Assembly: GCA_019114715.1 (NCBI GenBank)
Contig: DXEZ01000225.1
Location: forward strand, 1-26,643
Reading direction: 5' to 3'
From: Candidatus Sphingobacterium stercoripullorum
GTDB taxonomy: Bacteria > Bacteroidota > Bacteroidia > Sphingobacteriales > Sphingobacteriaceae
DNA: 26,643 bases
Each line of letters opens with the position of its first letter. The stretch's first letter is position 1. The notes beneath the pieces are model-generated. The model was given only the letters and a program-made list of their open reading frames with translations. It did no database searches and was not told where the DNA came from. The translations under genes were made by a program, and so were the position numbers. Below, piece by piece: positions 8,280 to 16,806 of the stretch.

Positions 8280-10505
8280 TTAGTTCAAAAACCCATCTAT
8301 AAATTGATTCAGCGTTTGACTTGGACGCATTGCTTTTTCTGCCAGCTCATCATTAGGAAAGTAATAACCACCAATGTCTTGTGCCCTACCTTGTGCATCA
8401 ATCAACTCTTTGTTGATTTGATCTTCTTGACCCTTTAATTGTTCGAAAAGAACTTTAAACTGATCAGCAAGTTCTTTATCACTTTCTTGCTTCGCTAGAG
8501 CTTCTGCCCAATAAAGTGCTAAATAAAAGTGCGATCCGCGGTTATCAATGGATCCTAGTCTTCTAGCTGGAGATTTATTTTCTGCTAAAAACTTCTCAGT
8601 AGCGGCATCTAACGCTGTTGCTAACACTTGTGCTTTAGCATTGTTTTGGGTTTGTGATAGGTGTTCAAAGGAAGCTCCTAATGCTAAAAATTCACCAAGT
8701 GAATCCCAACGTAAGTATCCTTCGTTAACAAACTGCTGAACGTGCTTAGGAGCAGAACCTCCAGCACCAGTTTCAAATAACCCTCCACCGTTCATTAAAG
8801 GAACAATAGACAACATTTTAGCAGATGTTCCTAATTCTAATATTGGGAACAAGTCTGTCAAGTAGTCTCTCAACACGTTACCTGTAACTGAAATGGTGTC
8901 CTCTCCTTTTCTGATTCTCTCCACCGAATATTTCGTAGCCTCTATAGGCGACATAATTTCAATTGTTAAGCCAGAAGTATCGTGATCTTTTAAGTAAGCT
9001 TCTACTTTTTTAATCAATTCTCTGTCATGTGCACGGTTTTTATCTAACCAAAAAACGGCTGGCGTTCCACTTAACCTCGCACGATTAACTGCCAGTTTTA
9101 CCCAGTCTTTAATTGGTGCATCTTTAGTTTGACACATGCGGAAAATATCACCTTGCTGCACTTTTTGAGCTAGCAACACCTCACCATTTTCACTAACAAC
9201 TTGGATCTCTCCATTTCCAGGTGCTTGGAAGGTTTTATCGTGCGACCCGTACTCCTCGGCTTTCTTCGCCATCAGTCCTACGTTAGGCACTGAACCCATA
9301 GTTGCAGGATCGTAAGCTCCATTCACTCTACAATCTTCAATAACCGTTTGGTATACTCCAGCGTAAGAACGATCTGGGATTAAAGCAAATGTATCTTGCT
9401 GCTCTCCTTTTTTGTTCCACATTTGGCCCGATGTTCTAATCATTGCAGGCATAGACGCATCAATAATAACGTCCGATGGAACGTGCAAGTTGGTGATTCC
9501 TTTGTCCGAATCAACCATTGCTAAGTCTGGTCCATTTTCTATAGCCTGATTGATAGCTTGAGTAACCTCTTGCTCCTTCTGGTGGCCTTTAATTTTCGAG
9601 AAAATCTCACCAAGACCATTATTGATGTTTATTCCAAGCTCTTTGAAAAGCTCTTTATAGTTGTTTACAACATCCTTAAAGTACACCTCTACAATAGCAC
9701 CAAAGATAACAGGGTCTGAAACCTTCATCATGGTAGCTTTTAGGTGCGCTGAAAGTAGTACTCCTTCTTTTTTAGCGTCTACTATCGCATTTGAAACATA
9801 GCTCTTGAGCTCCGAGAGATTCATAACTGCAGAATCGATCACCTCACCTGCTTCCAAAGGTGCAGAAGTTTTTAGCGTTTTCTTGCTACCATCTTTCGAA
9901 ACAAACTCTATGGTGTAATTCGTTGCTACATTAAGTGTAGTTGAAGTTTCCGTAGAATAGAAGTCTCCTTTATTCATGGAAAGCACTTGTGTTTTAGAGT
10001 CCTTGCTCCAGCTTCCCATACGATGCGGATTAGAGCGAGCGTAGTTCTTCACTGCCTTAGGAGCCCTACGGTCAGAGTTTCCTTCTCTAAGAACAGGGTT
10101 TACTGCAGAACCTAAAACTTTAGCGTATAAAGATTTTATTTTCTCTTCTTCCTGATTTTTCGGTTCATCTGGATAATCTGGCAGAGTGAACCCTGCTTTT
10201 TGCAGCTCCGCAATAGTAGCTTTAAGCTGTGGAATAGAAGCAGAAATATTCGGAAGCTTTACAATGTTAGCCTCTTTAGTAGTGGCTAACTGTCCTAATT
10301 CTGCTAAAGTATCATTACGGCTTGCACCGTCTTGTAAATATTCTGAAAGATTATCCAATACCCGTCCAGCTAGGGATATATCTTTAAGCTCTACTTCAAT
10401 CGCAGCCGACCGAGCAAAAGCCCTAAGAATGGGTAAAAATGAATAAGTTGCCAATAAGGGCGCCTCATCCGTTTTGGTATAAGCAATCTTCGATATATTT
10501 GACAT
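8280..10505 (-). CDS. icd: NADP-dependent isocitrate dehydrogenase, monomeric type
   Basis: A 741-residue protein that matches the monomeric (about 80 kDa) NADP isocitrate dehydrogenase family over its full length. It oxidises isocitrate to 2-oxoglutarate in the TCA cycle in the cytosol, making NADPH. Visible signatures are VLREGNSDRRAPKAVKNYAR (about 138-157) followed by SNPHRMGSW, the GGGLFETGAGGSAPKHVQQF stretch in the second half, and RRLGSIDNRGSHFYLALYW near the C-terminus, where substrate and cofactor residues lie. The start ATG is followed by the usual conserved N-terminus with YTKTDEAP. It is a single-gene unit with its own terminator at 8232-8258. The 157-bp upstream gap has only a weak promoter-like TATATTTA on the minus strand. 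Confidence 0.97.
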   Translation of the reverse strand: MSNISKIAYTKTDEAPLLATYSFLPILRAFARSAAIEVELKDISLAGRVLDNLSEYLQDGASRNDTLAELGQLATTKEANIVKLPNISASIPQLKATIAELQKAGFTLPDYPDEPKNQEEEKIKSLYAKVLGSAVNPVLREGNSDRRAPKAVKNYARSNPHRMGSWSKDSKTQVLSMNKGDFYSTETSTTLNVATNYTIEFVSKDGSKKTLKTSAPLEAGEVIDSAVMNLSELKSYVSNAIVDAKKEGVLLSAHLKATMMKVSDPVIFGAIVEVYFKDVVNNYKELFKELGININNGLGEIFSKIKGHQKEQEVTQAINQAIENGPDLAMVDSDKGITNLHVPSDVIIDASMPAMIRTSGQMWNKKGEQQDTFALIPDRSYAGVYQTVIEDCRVNGAYDPATMGSVPNVGLMAKKAEEYGSHDKTFQAPGNGEIQVVSENGEVLLAQKVQQGDIFRMCQTKDAPIKDWVKLAVNRARLSGTPAVFWLDKNRAHDRELIKKVEAYLKDHDTSGLTIEIMSPIEATKYSVERIRKGEDTISVTGNVLRDYLTDLFPILELGTSAKMLSIVPLMNGGGLFETGAGGSAPKHVQQFVNEGYLRWDSLGEFLALGASFEHLSQTQNNAKAQVLATALDAATEKFLAENKSPARRLGSIDNRGSHFYLALYWAEALAKQESDKELADQFKVLFEQLKGQEDQINKELIDAQGRAQDIGGYYFPNDELAEKAMRPSQTLNQFIDGFLN

Positions 10506-10662
10506 AGTTTTAATATTGAATGAATAATTTTTTAAACTTTTAAACTGGGATTACCCCTTTTATAAATTCGGCTAAATATAAGCAATTCCTATTGAAAACC
10601 CTATGGTATTTATCTGTTAATTATTTCCATATTTAAACGTTCCTTTGCACTATTATTAGCCT

Positions 10663-11727
10663 TTAAGCTTTAATTTCACGAAGCTTTTTTATAGAGTAGA
10701 TATGAATAGCATTGCCTTTTTTGGTAATTAGACTCTCATCTATAAAATGTCGAAGCATTCTACTTATAGTCTCATGTGCAGTACCAGCTATTGCGGACAA
10801 ATTATCCCTTGATACACGAATCACACATTCATCCACCTCACTGCCCTCAGAATCTACAGCCACTTTAACCAGTGCATTTGCTACTTTTTTCCGTACCGAA
10901 TCATAAGCAAACCCAAGAAGCTGATTTTCTTTCTGTGAGACATCGTCCGATAGGCGCTCAAGGAACATTTTCGCTAGAGATGGCTTCCGAAACAAGAGTT
11001 CTAGAAAGCTGTCCTTTTGAATTAAGACTACCTCCGACGGTTCTAATACATCTGTGGAGTGGTTGTAAGCTTGATCCAGCAATAGGGCCTCGTGGCCGAA
11101 AAAGTCACCTGGGTTGTAAATTCCCGAAACAAGCTCCCTTCCATCATCATGAAACAAGTAACCTCTCACCCTGCCCTTTTTCACGTAATACAAAAAGTGA
11201 GGATGGTCCCCCTCGTCGTACACGGACTGTCTATTTTTGAGACCTTTAACCCTCGAGTTCTCCAGTAACTCTTCAAGTAATTCTTGCTCGTCGTACTCTC
11301 CAACTGAAAAGAAGCTCTGAAGCTGTGCTTCTTCCATACCTTGTTTTCTCTTAAGCCGAGCCTCTATTGCATTAAGGAGCTCAATGTCATCAAAAGGCTT
11401 AGTCAGATAATCGTCTGCTCCCATCTCCATGGCCTTACGCAGATCCGAGCGATCGACTTTTGCTGTAAGAAAAATAAAAGGAATATTTTTTGTTTTCTCA
11501 TTTTTTGATAACATAAAAAGTACACCATAGCCATCTAATTCAGGCATCATAATATCACATAAAATAATATTAGGAAGGTGTCTTAATGCCAAGTCTACGC
11601 CCAGCTTACCATCTTCCGCCGTGTACACGGTATAATCAGAAAGCATCAAAATTTCCGCTGTACTTTCCCGAATCTCCTGATTATCCTCAATGATGAGTAC
11701 TGAGATTCCCTGTTTATTCCCTGCCAT
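10663..11727 (-). CDS. Response regulator: receiver domain fused to CRP/FNR-type DNA-binding protein
   Basis: A 354-residue two-part regulator. Residues 1-130 are a complete receiver domain: acidic pair Glu14-Asp15, phospho-acceptor Asp58 (in LCDIMMPELDGYG), Thr88 and Lys110 (in LTKPF). Residues of about 160-270 form a cyclic-nucleotide-binding-like barrel (PGDFFGHEALLLD at 207-219), but the Arg-Ser that binds cAMP phosphate in Crp is replaced by His224-Ser225, so cAMP binding is unlikely. Residues 300-354 are a winged helix-turn-helix; the recognition helix reads ETISR with Glu320, Ser323 and Arg324 exactly as in FNR/FixK proteins. No Fe-S cysteine cluster is present, so the input must come by phosphorylation. 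The gene starts 1 bp after the stop of the PAS histidine kinase, its obvious partner. I infer control of low-oxygen genes at FNR-like sites. Confidence 0.93.
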   Translation of the reverse strand: MAGNKQGISVLIIEDNQEIRESTAEILMLSDYTVYTAEDGKLGVDLALRHLPNIILCDIMMPELDGYGVLFMLSKNEKTKNIPFIFLTAKVDRSDLRKAMEMGADDYLTKPFDDIELLNAIEARLKRKQGMEEAQLQSFFSVGEYDEQELLEELLENSRVKGLKNRQSVYDEGDHPHFLYYVKKGRVRGYLFHDDGRELVSGIYNPGDFFGHEALLLDQAYNHSTDVLEPSEVVLIQKDSFLELLFRKPSLAKMFLERLSDDVSQKENQLLGFAYDSVRKKVANALVKVAVDSEGSEVDECVIRVSRDNLSAIAGTAHETISRMLRHFIDESLITKKGNAIHIYSIKKLREIKA

Positions 11728-11728
11728 A

Positions 11729-12937
11729 TTAAATTGCTTTCAACTTATTTCTATCGAATTCCATCCTGATGAATGTGCCTTGATTTATACTACTTTTAAA
11801 AGAAATCACGCCATTCATTAGCTCTACATAACGCCTTACAATATTCAAGCCTAAGCCAGTACCTGGGATATTCCCTGTATTGTTTGCTCGAAAAAATGGC
11901 TCAAAAAGCTGACCCTGATCTGATTCAGGAATTCCTATGCCGTTATCCTTAACCGTAATTTTACAAACCTCACCAGTAATTTCTGTATTGAATTCAATAA
12001 AAGAGTTTTCCCCTGAAAACTTAATTGAATTCGATATCAAGTTGATAACTGCATTTTTAATGAGGTTGCTGTCCAAATAAAATGTCCCCTCAGCTCCAGT
12101 GTGCTGATAGACGATATGTTGATTAACCTTACATATCACCTGCATTTCCTCGGCTATCTCCTCGGAGAGCTTAACTAAATTTATTTCTTGGCAATTCGCT
12201 TTTACCCCTCCACTTTCAAGCTTTTCATGGGAAAGAAAATCATTCAAAATCGTAGTTAAAAGCTGTACGGAGTTACGAATTCTATCCAAATGCTTTTTTA
12301 TATTCTGTTCATCTCCTTTGCCTAAATACTTTTCAATTAATGAGGCTGAAAGCTGAATAGAACTAAGCGGAGTTCTAAATTCGTGAGAAGCCATAGATAC
12401 AAATTGCGTTTTCATCTGATTAAGATGAATTTCTTTTTGAAGGGACTGACTCACATCCGCTTTGGCATTTTCCAGCTCTACAACAGTATCTATCAGATCT
12501 TTAGTACGCTCGCTAACGGTTTTTTCCAGTTCTTCGGTATAATGAAGCATATGCCTCTCAGCTTCTTTCTCTTTACTCAGGTCGTGCACAAAACCAGCGA
12601 AAATAATCTTATCCTCGAGCTTCACCTCACTTACTGCCAGGCGGAAGGGGAAAGTCGAGCCGTCTTTCTTGAGGCCCAACACCTCTCTACCTATACCGAT
12701 TATTTTCTTTACGCCCGTATTGTGGTAGTTTTCAATGTAATTATCGTGTCTACTCCTATCAGGTTCGGGCATTAACATAGATATATTCTGGCCTATTACC
12801 TCATGTGACTCATAACCGAAAACCTTCAATGCAGAAGGGTTTATGGTTTCAATAATACCAGTGGAATCTATAGTAATAATCCCATCAATTGCTGTAGCAA
12901 TTATTGTTTCTAAGAGTTTCGTTGAATTTAAAGTCAT
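11729..12937 (-). CDS. FixL-like PAS sensor histidine kinase (probable haem oxygen sensor)
   Basis: A 402-residue soluble histidine kinase with no membrane segment. Residues 8-122 are a PAS domain closely resembling that of rhizobial FixL, including the near-identical stretch MPEPDRSRHD. Haem-pocket residues of FixL are conserved at equal spacing: proximal His64, Phe40, Tyr67, the distal Arg84 (in IIGIGR) and the hydrophobic distal residues Ile79, Leu100 and Val102; FixL Arg206 is replaced by Asn70. A short coiled-coil linker (about 123-175) leads to the HisKA domain with phospho-acceptor His185 (SMASHEFRTP), then the ATPase domain: N-box Asn298/Asn302, G1 DNGIG (330-334), F-box FEPFF, G2 GTGLGL (358-363). 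It should bind haem and phosphorylate the receiver-CRP regulator encoded 1 bp downstream. Kinase identity is certain; haem binding is inferred from residue conservation. Confidence 0.93.
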   Translation of the reverse strand: MTLNSTKLLETIIATAIDGIITIDSTGIIETINPSALKVFGYESHEVIGQNISMLMPEPDRSRHDNYIENYHNTGVKKIIGIGREVLGLKKDGSTFPFRLAVSEVKLEDKIIFAGFVHDLSKEKEAERHMLHYTEELEKTVSERTKDLIDTVVELENAKADVSQSLQKEIHLNQMKTQFVSMASHEFRTPLSSIQLSASLIEKYLGKGDEQNIKKHLDRIRNSVQLLTTILNDFLSHEKLESGGVKANCQEINLVKLSEEIAEEMQVICKVNQHIVYQHTGAEGTFYLDSNLIKNAVINLISNSIKFSGENSFIEFNTEITGEVCKITVKDNGIGIPESDQGQLFEPFFRANNTGNIPGTGLGLNIVRRYVELMNGVISFKSSINQGTFIRMEFDRNKLKAI

Positions 12938-12970
12938 TTTTCTTTATTACAAGCGAAAATATAGATTTTC

Positions 12971-12991
12971 AAGAACTTCAATTGCGTTCTT
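12971..12991 (-). terminator. Weak hairpin between a lipoprotein gene and the sensor kinase gene
   Basis: AAGAAC and GTTCTT pair as a 6-bp stem with a 9-base loop, 27 bp after the stop of the lipoprotein gene. The T-run is better on the plus strand than on the minus strand, where the genes run, so a terminator role is doubtful; it may instead be part of the kinase promoter region. Confidence 0.25.
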
Positions 12992-13017
12992 TTATAATCA
13001 TACTGCTAGATGAGATA

Positions 13018-13638
13018 CTACTCATCAATAAAAGCAGATAATAAGTTCTTTCTATAAACTGAATCTTTCTCAGTGATCATCAAAGCTTTCTTATAGGTGT
13101 CAACTGTAGCAAAAAGCTCAGCTTCGGCGCCGTAGCTATTAAAAACAAAAAGCTTAAACGAGTAGGTAGCTTGTTTTTCTAAGTCCACCTTTCTGTTGTT
13201 TGATGAAAAAACCAAAGGCTCCACCTTAAAATCTTTTAACGCCTCCTCAGCGGGTTCATCGAATAGCTCCTGAAGGGCATGAACAAACTTATCGGACTCC
13301 TGACCCAGCGAGCTGAATATCATTCCTCCTTCAACAAATGCTTGATCCTCGATAGGTTCACCCTGCCCATCTATACCTTCAGGAATATCTTTTAAGATCT
13401 CCACTTGTAGCCCCACAGTGTCTTCCTGGTACAAAGCACTTGCATGGTAAACGATGGAGCTATCGGTTTGCCGGAACTCTTTTAACCCTAAATAAAAGGT
13501 TAATTTTTCAGCCTCAGTATTATTAACGAGTGGATGCAATATATCCTCCTGCGATTGTTCACTGTCACCCGGTGAGTTGCAAGAACTAACAAAAAGCAAA
13601 AGCAAAGACACCCCTAGAGATAATGTTGTACGTATCAT
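13018..13638 (-). CDS. Putative lipoprotein of unknown function
   Basis: A 206-residue protein with a typical lipoprotein signal: hydrophobic residues 5-17 followed by the lipobox FVSSC with Cys20. The mature part is rich in Glu and Asp in its first 20 residues (NSPGDSEQSQED), then shows a mixed alpha/beta pattern without motifs I recognise. It should be anchored in a cell-envelope membrane. The gene lies 23 bp after the stop of the large FAD/Fe-S dehydrogenase and is probably co-transcribed with it, although nothing in the sequence shows that they work together. No family name can be given. Confidence 0.8.
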   Translation of the reverse strand: MIRTTLSLGVSLLLLFVSSCNSPGDSEQSQEDILHPLVNNTEAEKLTFYLGLKEFRQTDSSIVYHASALYQEDTVGLQVEILKDIPEGIDGQGEPIEDQAFVEGGMIFSSLGQESDKFVHALQELFDEPAEEALKDFKVEPLVFSSNNRKVDLEKQATYSFKLFVFNSYGAEAELFATVDTYKKALMITEKDSVYRKNLLSAFIDE

Positions 13639-13661
13639 AATCTAATTTTTAAATTAATATT

Positions 13662-16583
13662 CTATTTAATTAATGCCTCATAAAGTATTTCAACAGGATG
13701 GTACGACTTCCTTTGAAGTCCATCCCAAATTTGATGTCTACAGGAAGTCCCTGGAGCAGCAACCAGTTCTTCATCGGGAGTTCTTTTTAAGGTAGGGATC
13801 AACACCAAATCTGCAACCTGCATGGATACTTTGTAGTGCTCTTTTTCATACCCAAAGGATCCTGCCATCCCGCAGCAACCCGAAGGAATGACGTCCACAC
13901 TATAGCCTTCCGGTATATTCAGAATTTCCTTACTTATCCCATCCAGCTGAAAGGCTTTTTGGTAGCAGTGTGCGTGGAGTTTAACCTTTTTCTGGTTCCT
14001 TTCAAACTGCCCAGTTTGGATATTTCCCTGCTCAAATTCAGATAATATAAACTCTTCAATTAAAAATGTATTTGCAGCAATCTTTCGAGCCTGCTCTTTA
14101 ATTTCTCCACGTGTTAAATCCAAGTATTCGTCCCTAAACGTTAAAATTGCAGAAGGCTCAATACCAATCAACGGAGTGTCCTCACTAATAAGTTCCTTAA
14201 GTAAGCCAATGTTCTTCTCGGCTATTTCTTTGGCTTTACGCATAAAGCCTTTGGATAGGAAAGTCCTTCCGCTTTCAATATGCTCAGGAACGACCACCTG
14301 ATAACCAAGGGCAGTTAGCAGCTTATAAGCCGCTATTCCGATTGGCGTATCGTTATAATTGGTGAATTCATCGCAAAACAAATATACCCGTTTCTTGCTA
14401 GTTGTTAATGCCGGCTGCTTAGATATCCATCGTTCCAGCGTCATACCATGAACCTTAGGAAGGGATCTTTTAGGTGCAAAGCCAGCAAACTTCTTAATCA
14501 GTGATGAAGTTAGCGTATTGTTTATCGCCCAGTTATATAGAGGCGCAACTTTGCTAGCCAGCTTCTGCATGGAAGTAAAATTCGCAATCAACCGAGAACG
14601 CAGCGGACTGCCATTGGCATCGTAATAGTGCTGCAAAAATTCGGCTTTCATTTTTGTAACATCCACCTGAGAAGGACACTCGCTCTTACAAGCCTTGCAG
14701 CTTAAACACAAATCCATCACCTCTTTTATCTCGGGATGATTAAACGGGTTTTCACTGGGAGAATTAGTCAGGTATTTCCTGAGTAAGTTTGCCCTTGCTC
14801 TAGTAGTATGTTCCTCATTCCGCGTTGCCATATACGATGGACACATGGTTCCACCTGTGAGGTGTGTTTTGCGGCAGTCACCAGAACCCGAGCACTTCTC
14901 GGCTAATCGTAAAATACCTTCTTGCTCACTAAAATCAAAAAGAGTCTCTACCTTTTTAGGGTTATCATTCGCCTGATAACGTAAATCTTCATCCATAGCG
15001 GGCGTGTCGACAATCTTTCCGGTATTGAATACCCCATTTTTATCAAATATTCCCTTCACCTGCTCTAAGAGCTTATACACATCCTCACCAAGGACTTTAG
15101 GAATAAACTCACCACGCAATCTCCCATCTCCATGCTCCCCGCTTAATGAGCCGTTATACTTGACTATAAGGTCGGTAGTCTTCTCTAAGACTCTCCTAAA
15201 TTGAGCTCTTCCCTCATCGGACTTCAAGTTGATAAAAGGTTCGATATGCAGCTCTCCTGCACCTGCATGCGCGTAATAAGAAGCTTGAAGCCCTTCTTGA
15301 TTTAAAAGCTCTTGAACCTCGGCTACATAAAGCGGTAAATCCTCAGGAGAAACCGCACAATCTTCTATCAAGTTAACCGCTTGCGTATCGCCGGGTAAAT
15401 TTCTAATCAATCCTAGCCCTGCTTTTCTAACGTCCCAAACTAGATCTGTCTTAGGACCGGTAATCAAAGGGTAGGCATATCCTAGGTTATGCTTTTTGAG
15501 ATCCTGTACCAATAAATCAGCACGAGTCTTGATATCCTCTAGGTCATGCGATCTAAATTCGATCATCAGCAGTGCCTCAGGATCACCTTCTATAAAAAAT
15601 CTATTGTGCTTATAAGTAGGGTGATCTTTTGTGAAGTCCAATACAAACTTATCCACCAGCTCAGATGCTAAGGGGTTGTGCTTTAAAACCACAACATTAC
15701 CGTGCATACACTCCACCATATCCTTAAAGTGCACACACAAAACTCCTATTTCAGGCTCTGGAAGATCAATGAGCTGCAATTTAGCTTCTGTAACTATAGC
15801 CAAGGTCCCTTCTGAGCCGGCTAGCAGTTTACACATATTAAAAGGTTCATCATCTTCCAAAAGGCTATCTAGCGCATACCCCGTATTTCTTCGTTCTATA
15901 GATTTTTTTGGATACCCCGCATGAATCGCCGCAATATTTTCAGGCTTAGTAATTAAGTCGTTCAGTTCCCTATACAGCTCACCCTCTCTAGTTTTAAGCG
16001 AAAGTTTTTTAAAGTACCGGTGGTTATCTAGTGCCGTAAATTCTGCCTCACTGCCGTCATCCAGCAGCACTTTAGCTTCGAGAAGATGCTTTCTGGTGTC
16101 GCCCCATACCATAGAGTGCAATCCACAGGAGTTATTACCAATCATTCCACCAATATTTGCTCTAGAAGCAGTGGAGGTTTCTGGTCCAAACATCAAACCA
16201 TAGGGTTTCAAATATTTATTTAAATCATCACGTATCACCCCCGGCTCTACGCGAACCCACTTTTCCTTTTGGTTGACTTCCAAAATACCTGTGAAATATC
16301 TGGAGATATCTACTACAATCCCCTCTCCAACTACTTGTCCTGCCAGAGAAGTTCCTGCAGCGCGTGGAATTAGGGTCACCCTGTTTTCATTAGCAAATTC
16401 AATGAGAGTCACAAGGTCCTCTTTAGTCTTTGCTATAGCAACCGCGAATGGCATTTGCTGATACACCGAAGCATCAGTAGAATAGGCGATTAAAACACTA
16501 TGATGTTTGGTATTTTTTTTATCGTAATAAAACTCCCCATCGAGTTTTTGACTAAGCTTGTATAATAGTTCTTGTTTTTGCAC
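13662..16583 (-). CDS. FAD and Fe-S D-2-hydroxyacid dehydrogenase (YdiJ/GlcD-GlpC fusion type)
   Basis: A 973-residue fusion. Residues of about 40-270 are the FAD-binding PCMH domain (PRAAGTSLAGQ at 73-83; GGMIGNNSCG at 145-154). Residues 275-530 are the GlcD-like substrate domain, with HAGAGELHIEPF (439-450) and SGEHGDGR (481-488). A ferredoxin-like part follows: Cys564, Cys570 and Cys581, then a full CxxCxxCxxxC motif at Cys626, 629, 632 and 636. The C-terminal third is a GlpC-like CCG domain with a CYQKAF segment and SGCCGMAGSFGYE near residue 920. It should oxidise a D-2-hydroxyacid (D-lactate or D-2-hydroxyglutarate are the usual substrates) and pass electrons to the quinone pool or a carrier at the membrane. 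Translation begins at a GTG (16581-16583); no nearby ATG fits. It is divergent from the lrp gene. Confidence 0.93.
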   Translation of the reverse strand: MQKQELLYKLSQKLDGEFYYDKKNTKHHSVLIAYSTDASVYQQMPFAVAIAKTKEDLVTLIEFANENRVTLIPRAAGTSLAGQVVGEGIVVDISRYFTGILEVNQKEKWVRVEPGVIRDDLNKYLKPYGLMFGPETSTASRANIGGMIGNNSCGLHSMVWGDTRKHLLEAKVLLDDGSEAEFTALDNHRYFKKLSLKTREGELYRELNDLITKPENIAAIHAGYPKKSIERRNTGYALDSLLEDDEPFNMCKLLAGSEGTLAIVTEAKLQLIDLPEPEIGVLCVHFKDMVECMHGNVVVLKHNPLASELVDKFVLDFTKDHPTYKHNRFFIEGDPEALLMIEFRSHDLEDIKTRADLLVQDLKKHNLGYAYPLITGPKTDLVWDVRKAGLGLIRNLPGDTQAVNLIEDCAVSPEDLPLYVAEVQELLNQEGLQASYYAHAGAGELHIEPFINLKSDEGRAQFRRVLEKTTDLIVKYNGSLSGEHGDGRLRGEFIPKVLGEDVYKLLEQVKGIFDKNGVFNTGKIVDTPAMDEDLRYQANDNPKKVETLFDFSEQEGILRLAEKCSGSGDCRKTHLTGGTMCPSYMATRNEEHTTRARANLLRKYLTNSPSENPFNHPEIKEVMDLCLSCKACKSECPSQVDVTKMKAEFLQHYYDANGSPLRSRLIANFTSMQKLASKVAPLYNWAINNTLTSSLIKKFAGFAPKRSLPKVHGMTLERWISKQPALTTSKKRVYLFCDEFTNYNDTPIGIAAYKLLTALGYQVVVPEHIESGRTFLSKGFMRKAKEIAEKNIGLLKELISEDTPLIGIEPSAILTFRDEYLDLTRGEIKEQARKIAANTFLIEEFILSEFEQGNIQTGQFERNQKKVKLHAHCYQKAFQLDGISKEILNIPEGYSVDVIPSGCCGMAGSFGYEKEHYKVSMQVADLVLIPTLKRTPDEELVAAPGTSCRHQIWDGLQRKSYHPVEILYEALIK

Positions 16584-16605
16584 TACGGTGAAAATTGATA
16601 TTAAA

Positions 16606-16613
16606 CAAATCTA
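16606..16613 (-). promoter_or_regulatory. Candidate -7 box (TAGATTTG) of the FAD/Fe-S dehydrogenase gene
   Basis: Exact match to TAnnTTTG on the minus strand, 22 bp before the GTG start, predicting a leader of about 17 nt. The expected -33 position has no TTTG and instead overlaps the inverted repeat at 16632-16651, which suggests that the promoter depends on a regulator. Confidence 0.5.
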
Positions 16614-16631
16614 CAGAATTTACCGAATAAT

Positions 16632-16651
16632 ATTCTCTTCGAAAAGAGAAT
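16632..16651. promoter_or_regulatory. Perfect 8-bp inverted repeat, probable operator
   Basis: ATTCTCTT-CGAA-AAGAGAAT: two perfect 8-bp arms around a 4-base centre. It overlaps the palindrome GAATAATATTC (16625-16635) and sits at the -33 region of the dehydrogenase promoter. There is no T-run, and it lies in front of both divergent genes, so an operator is more likely than a terminator. Confidence 0.5.
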
Positions 16652-16740
16652 TGCTATATATTTAAAAACATTCTTGTTATCTTGTTATGGGTTGATCTAC
16701 TAGCTATGTTTTTCACAAAGATTTACATTTACCCCATTCT

Positions 16741-16757
16741 TTAGAATTTCATTCTAA
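16741..16757. promoter_or_regulatory. Inverted repeat upstream of the lrp promoter, possible operator
   Basis: TTAGAA-TTTCA-TTCTAA is a perfect 6-bp inverted repeat, 14 bp upstream of the -33 region of the lrp promoter. Lrp/AsnC proteins commonly bind inverted repeats near their own promoter, so autoregulation is plausible but unproven. Confidence 0.35.
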
Positions 16758-16771
16758 TTTTTCAATAATTA

Positions 16772-16802
16772 TTCGAACATTATTCAATTAATCCTATCTT
16801 TG
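16772..16802 (+). promoter_or_regulatory. Promoter of lrp, apparently giving a leaderless transcript
   Basis: TTCG (16772-16775), a 19-bp spacer, then a perfect -7 box TATCTTTG (16795-16802). The box ends only 4 nt before the ATG at 16807, so transcription should begin at or within a base or two of the start codon. Two direct copies of ATTATTC (16768-16774 and 16779-16785), 11 bp apart, overlap the -33 box. Confidence 0.6.
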
Positions 16803-16806
16803 CACC

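Noticed and set aside
10506..10662. Search by eye for FNR-like TTGAT-N4-ATCAA sites near the regulator operon and icd
   Set aside because: I found no clean site here or in the other intergenic gaps I checked, so no target within the window is claimed.
10872..11240. Plus-strand open frame of 122 codons
   Set aside because: Antisense to the receiver-CRP regulator, with no recognisable domain and no promoter.
12383..12775. Plus-strand open frame of 130 codons
   Set aside because: Antisense to the PAS and kinase region of the FixL-like gene; composition is that of a mirrored frame.
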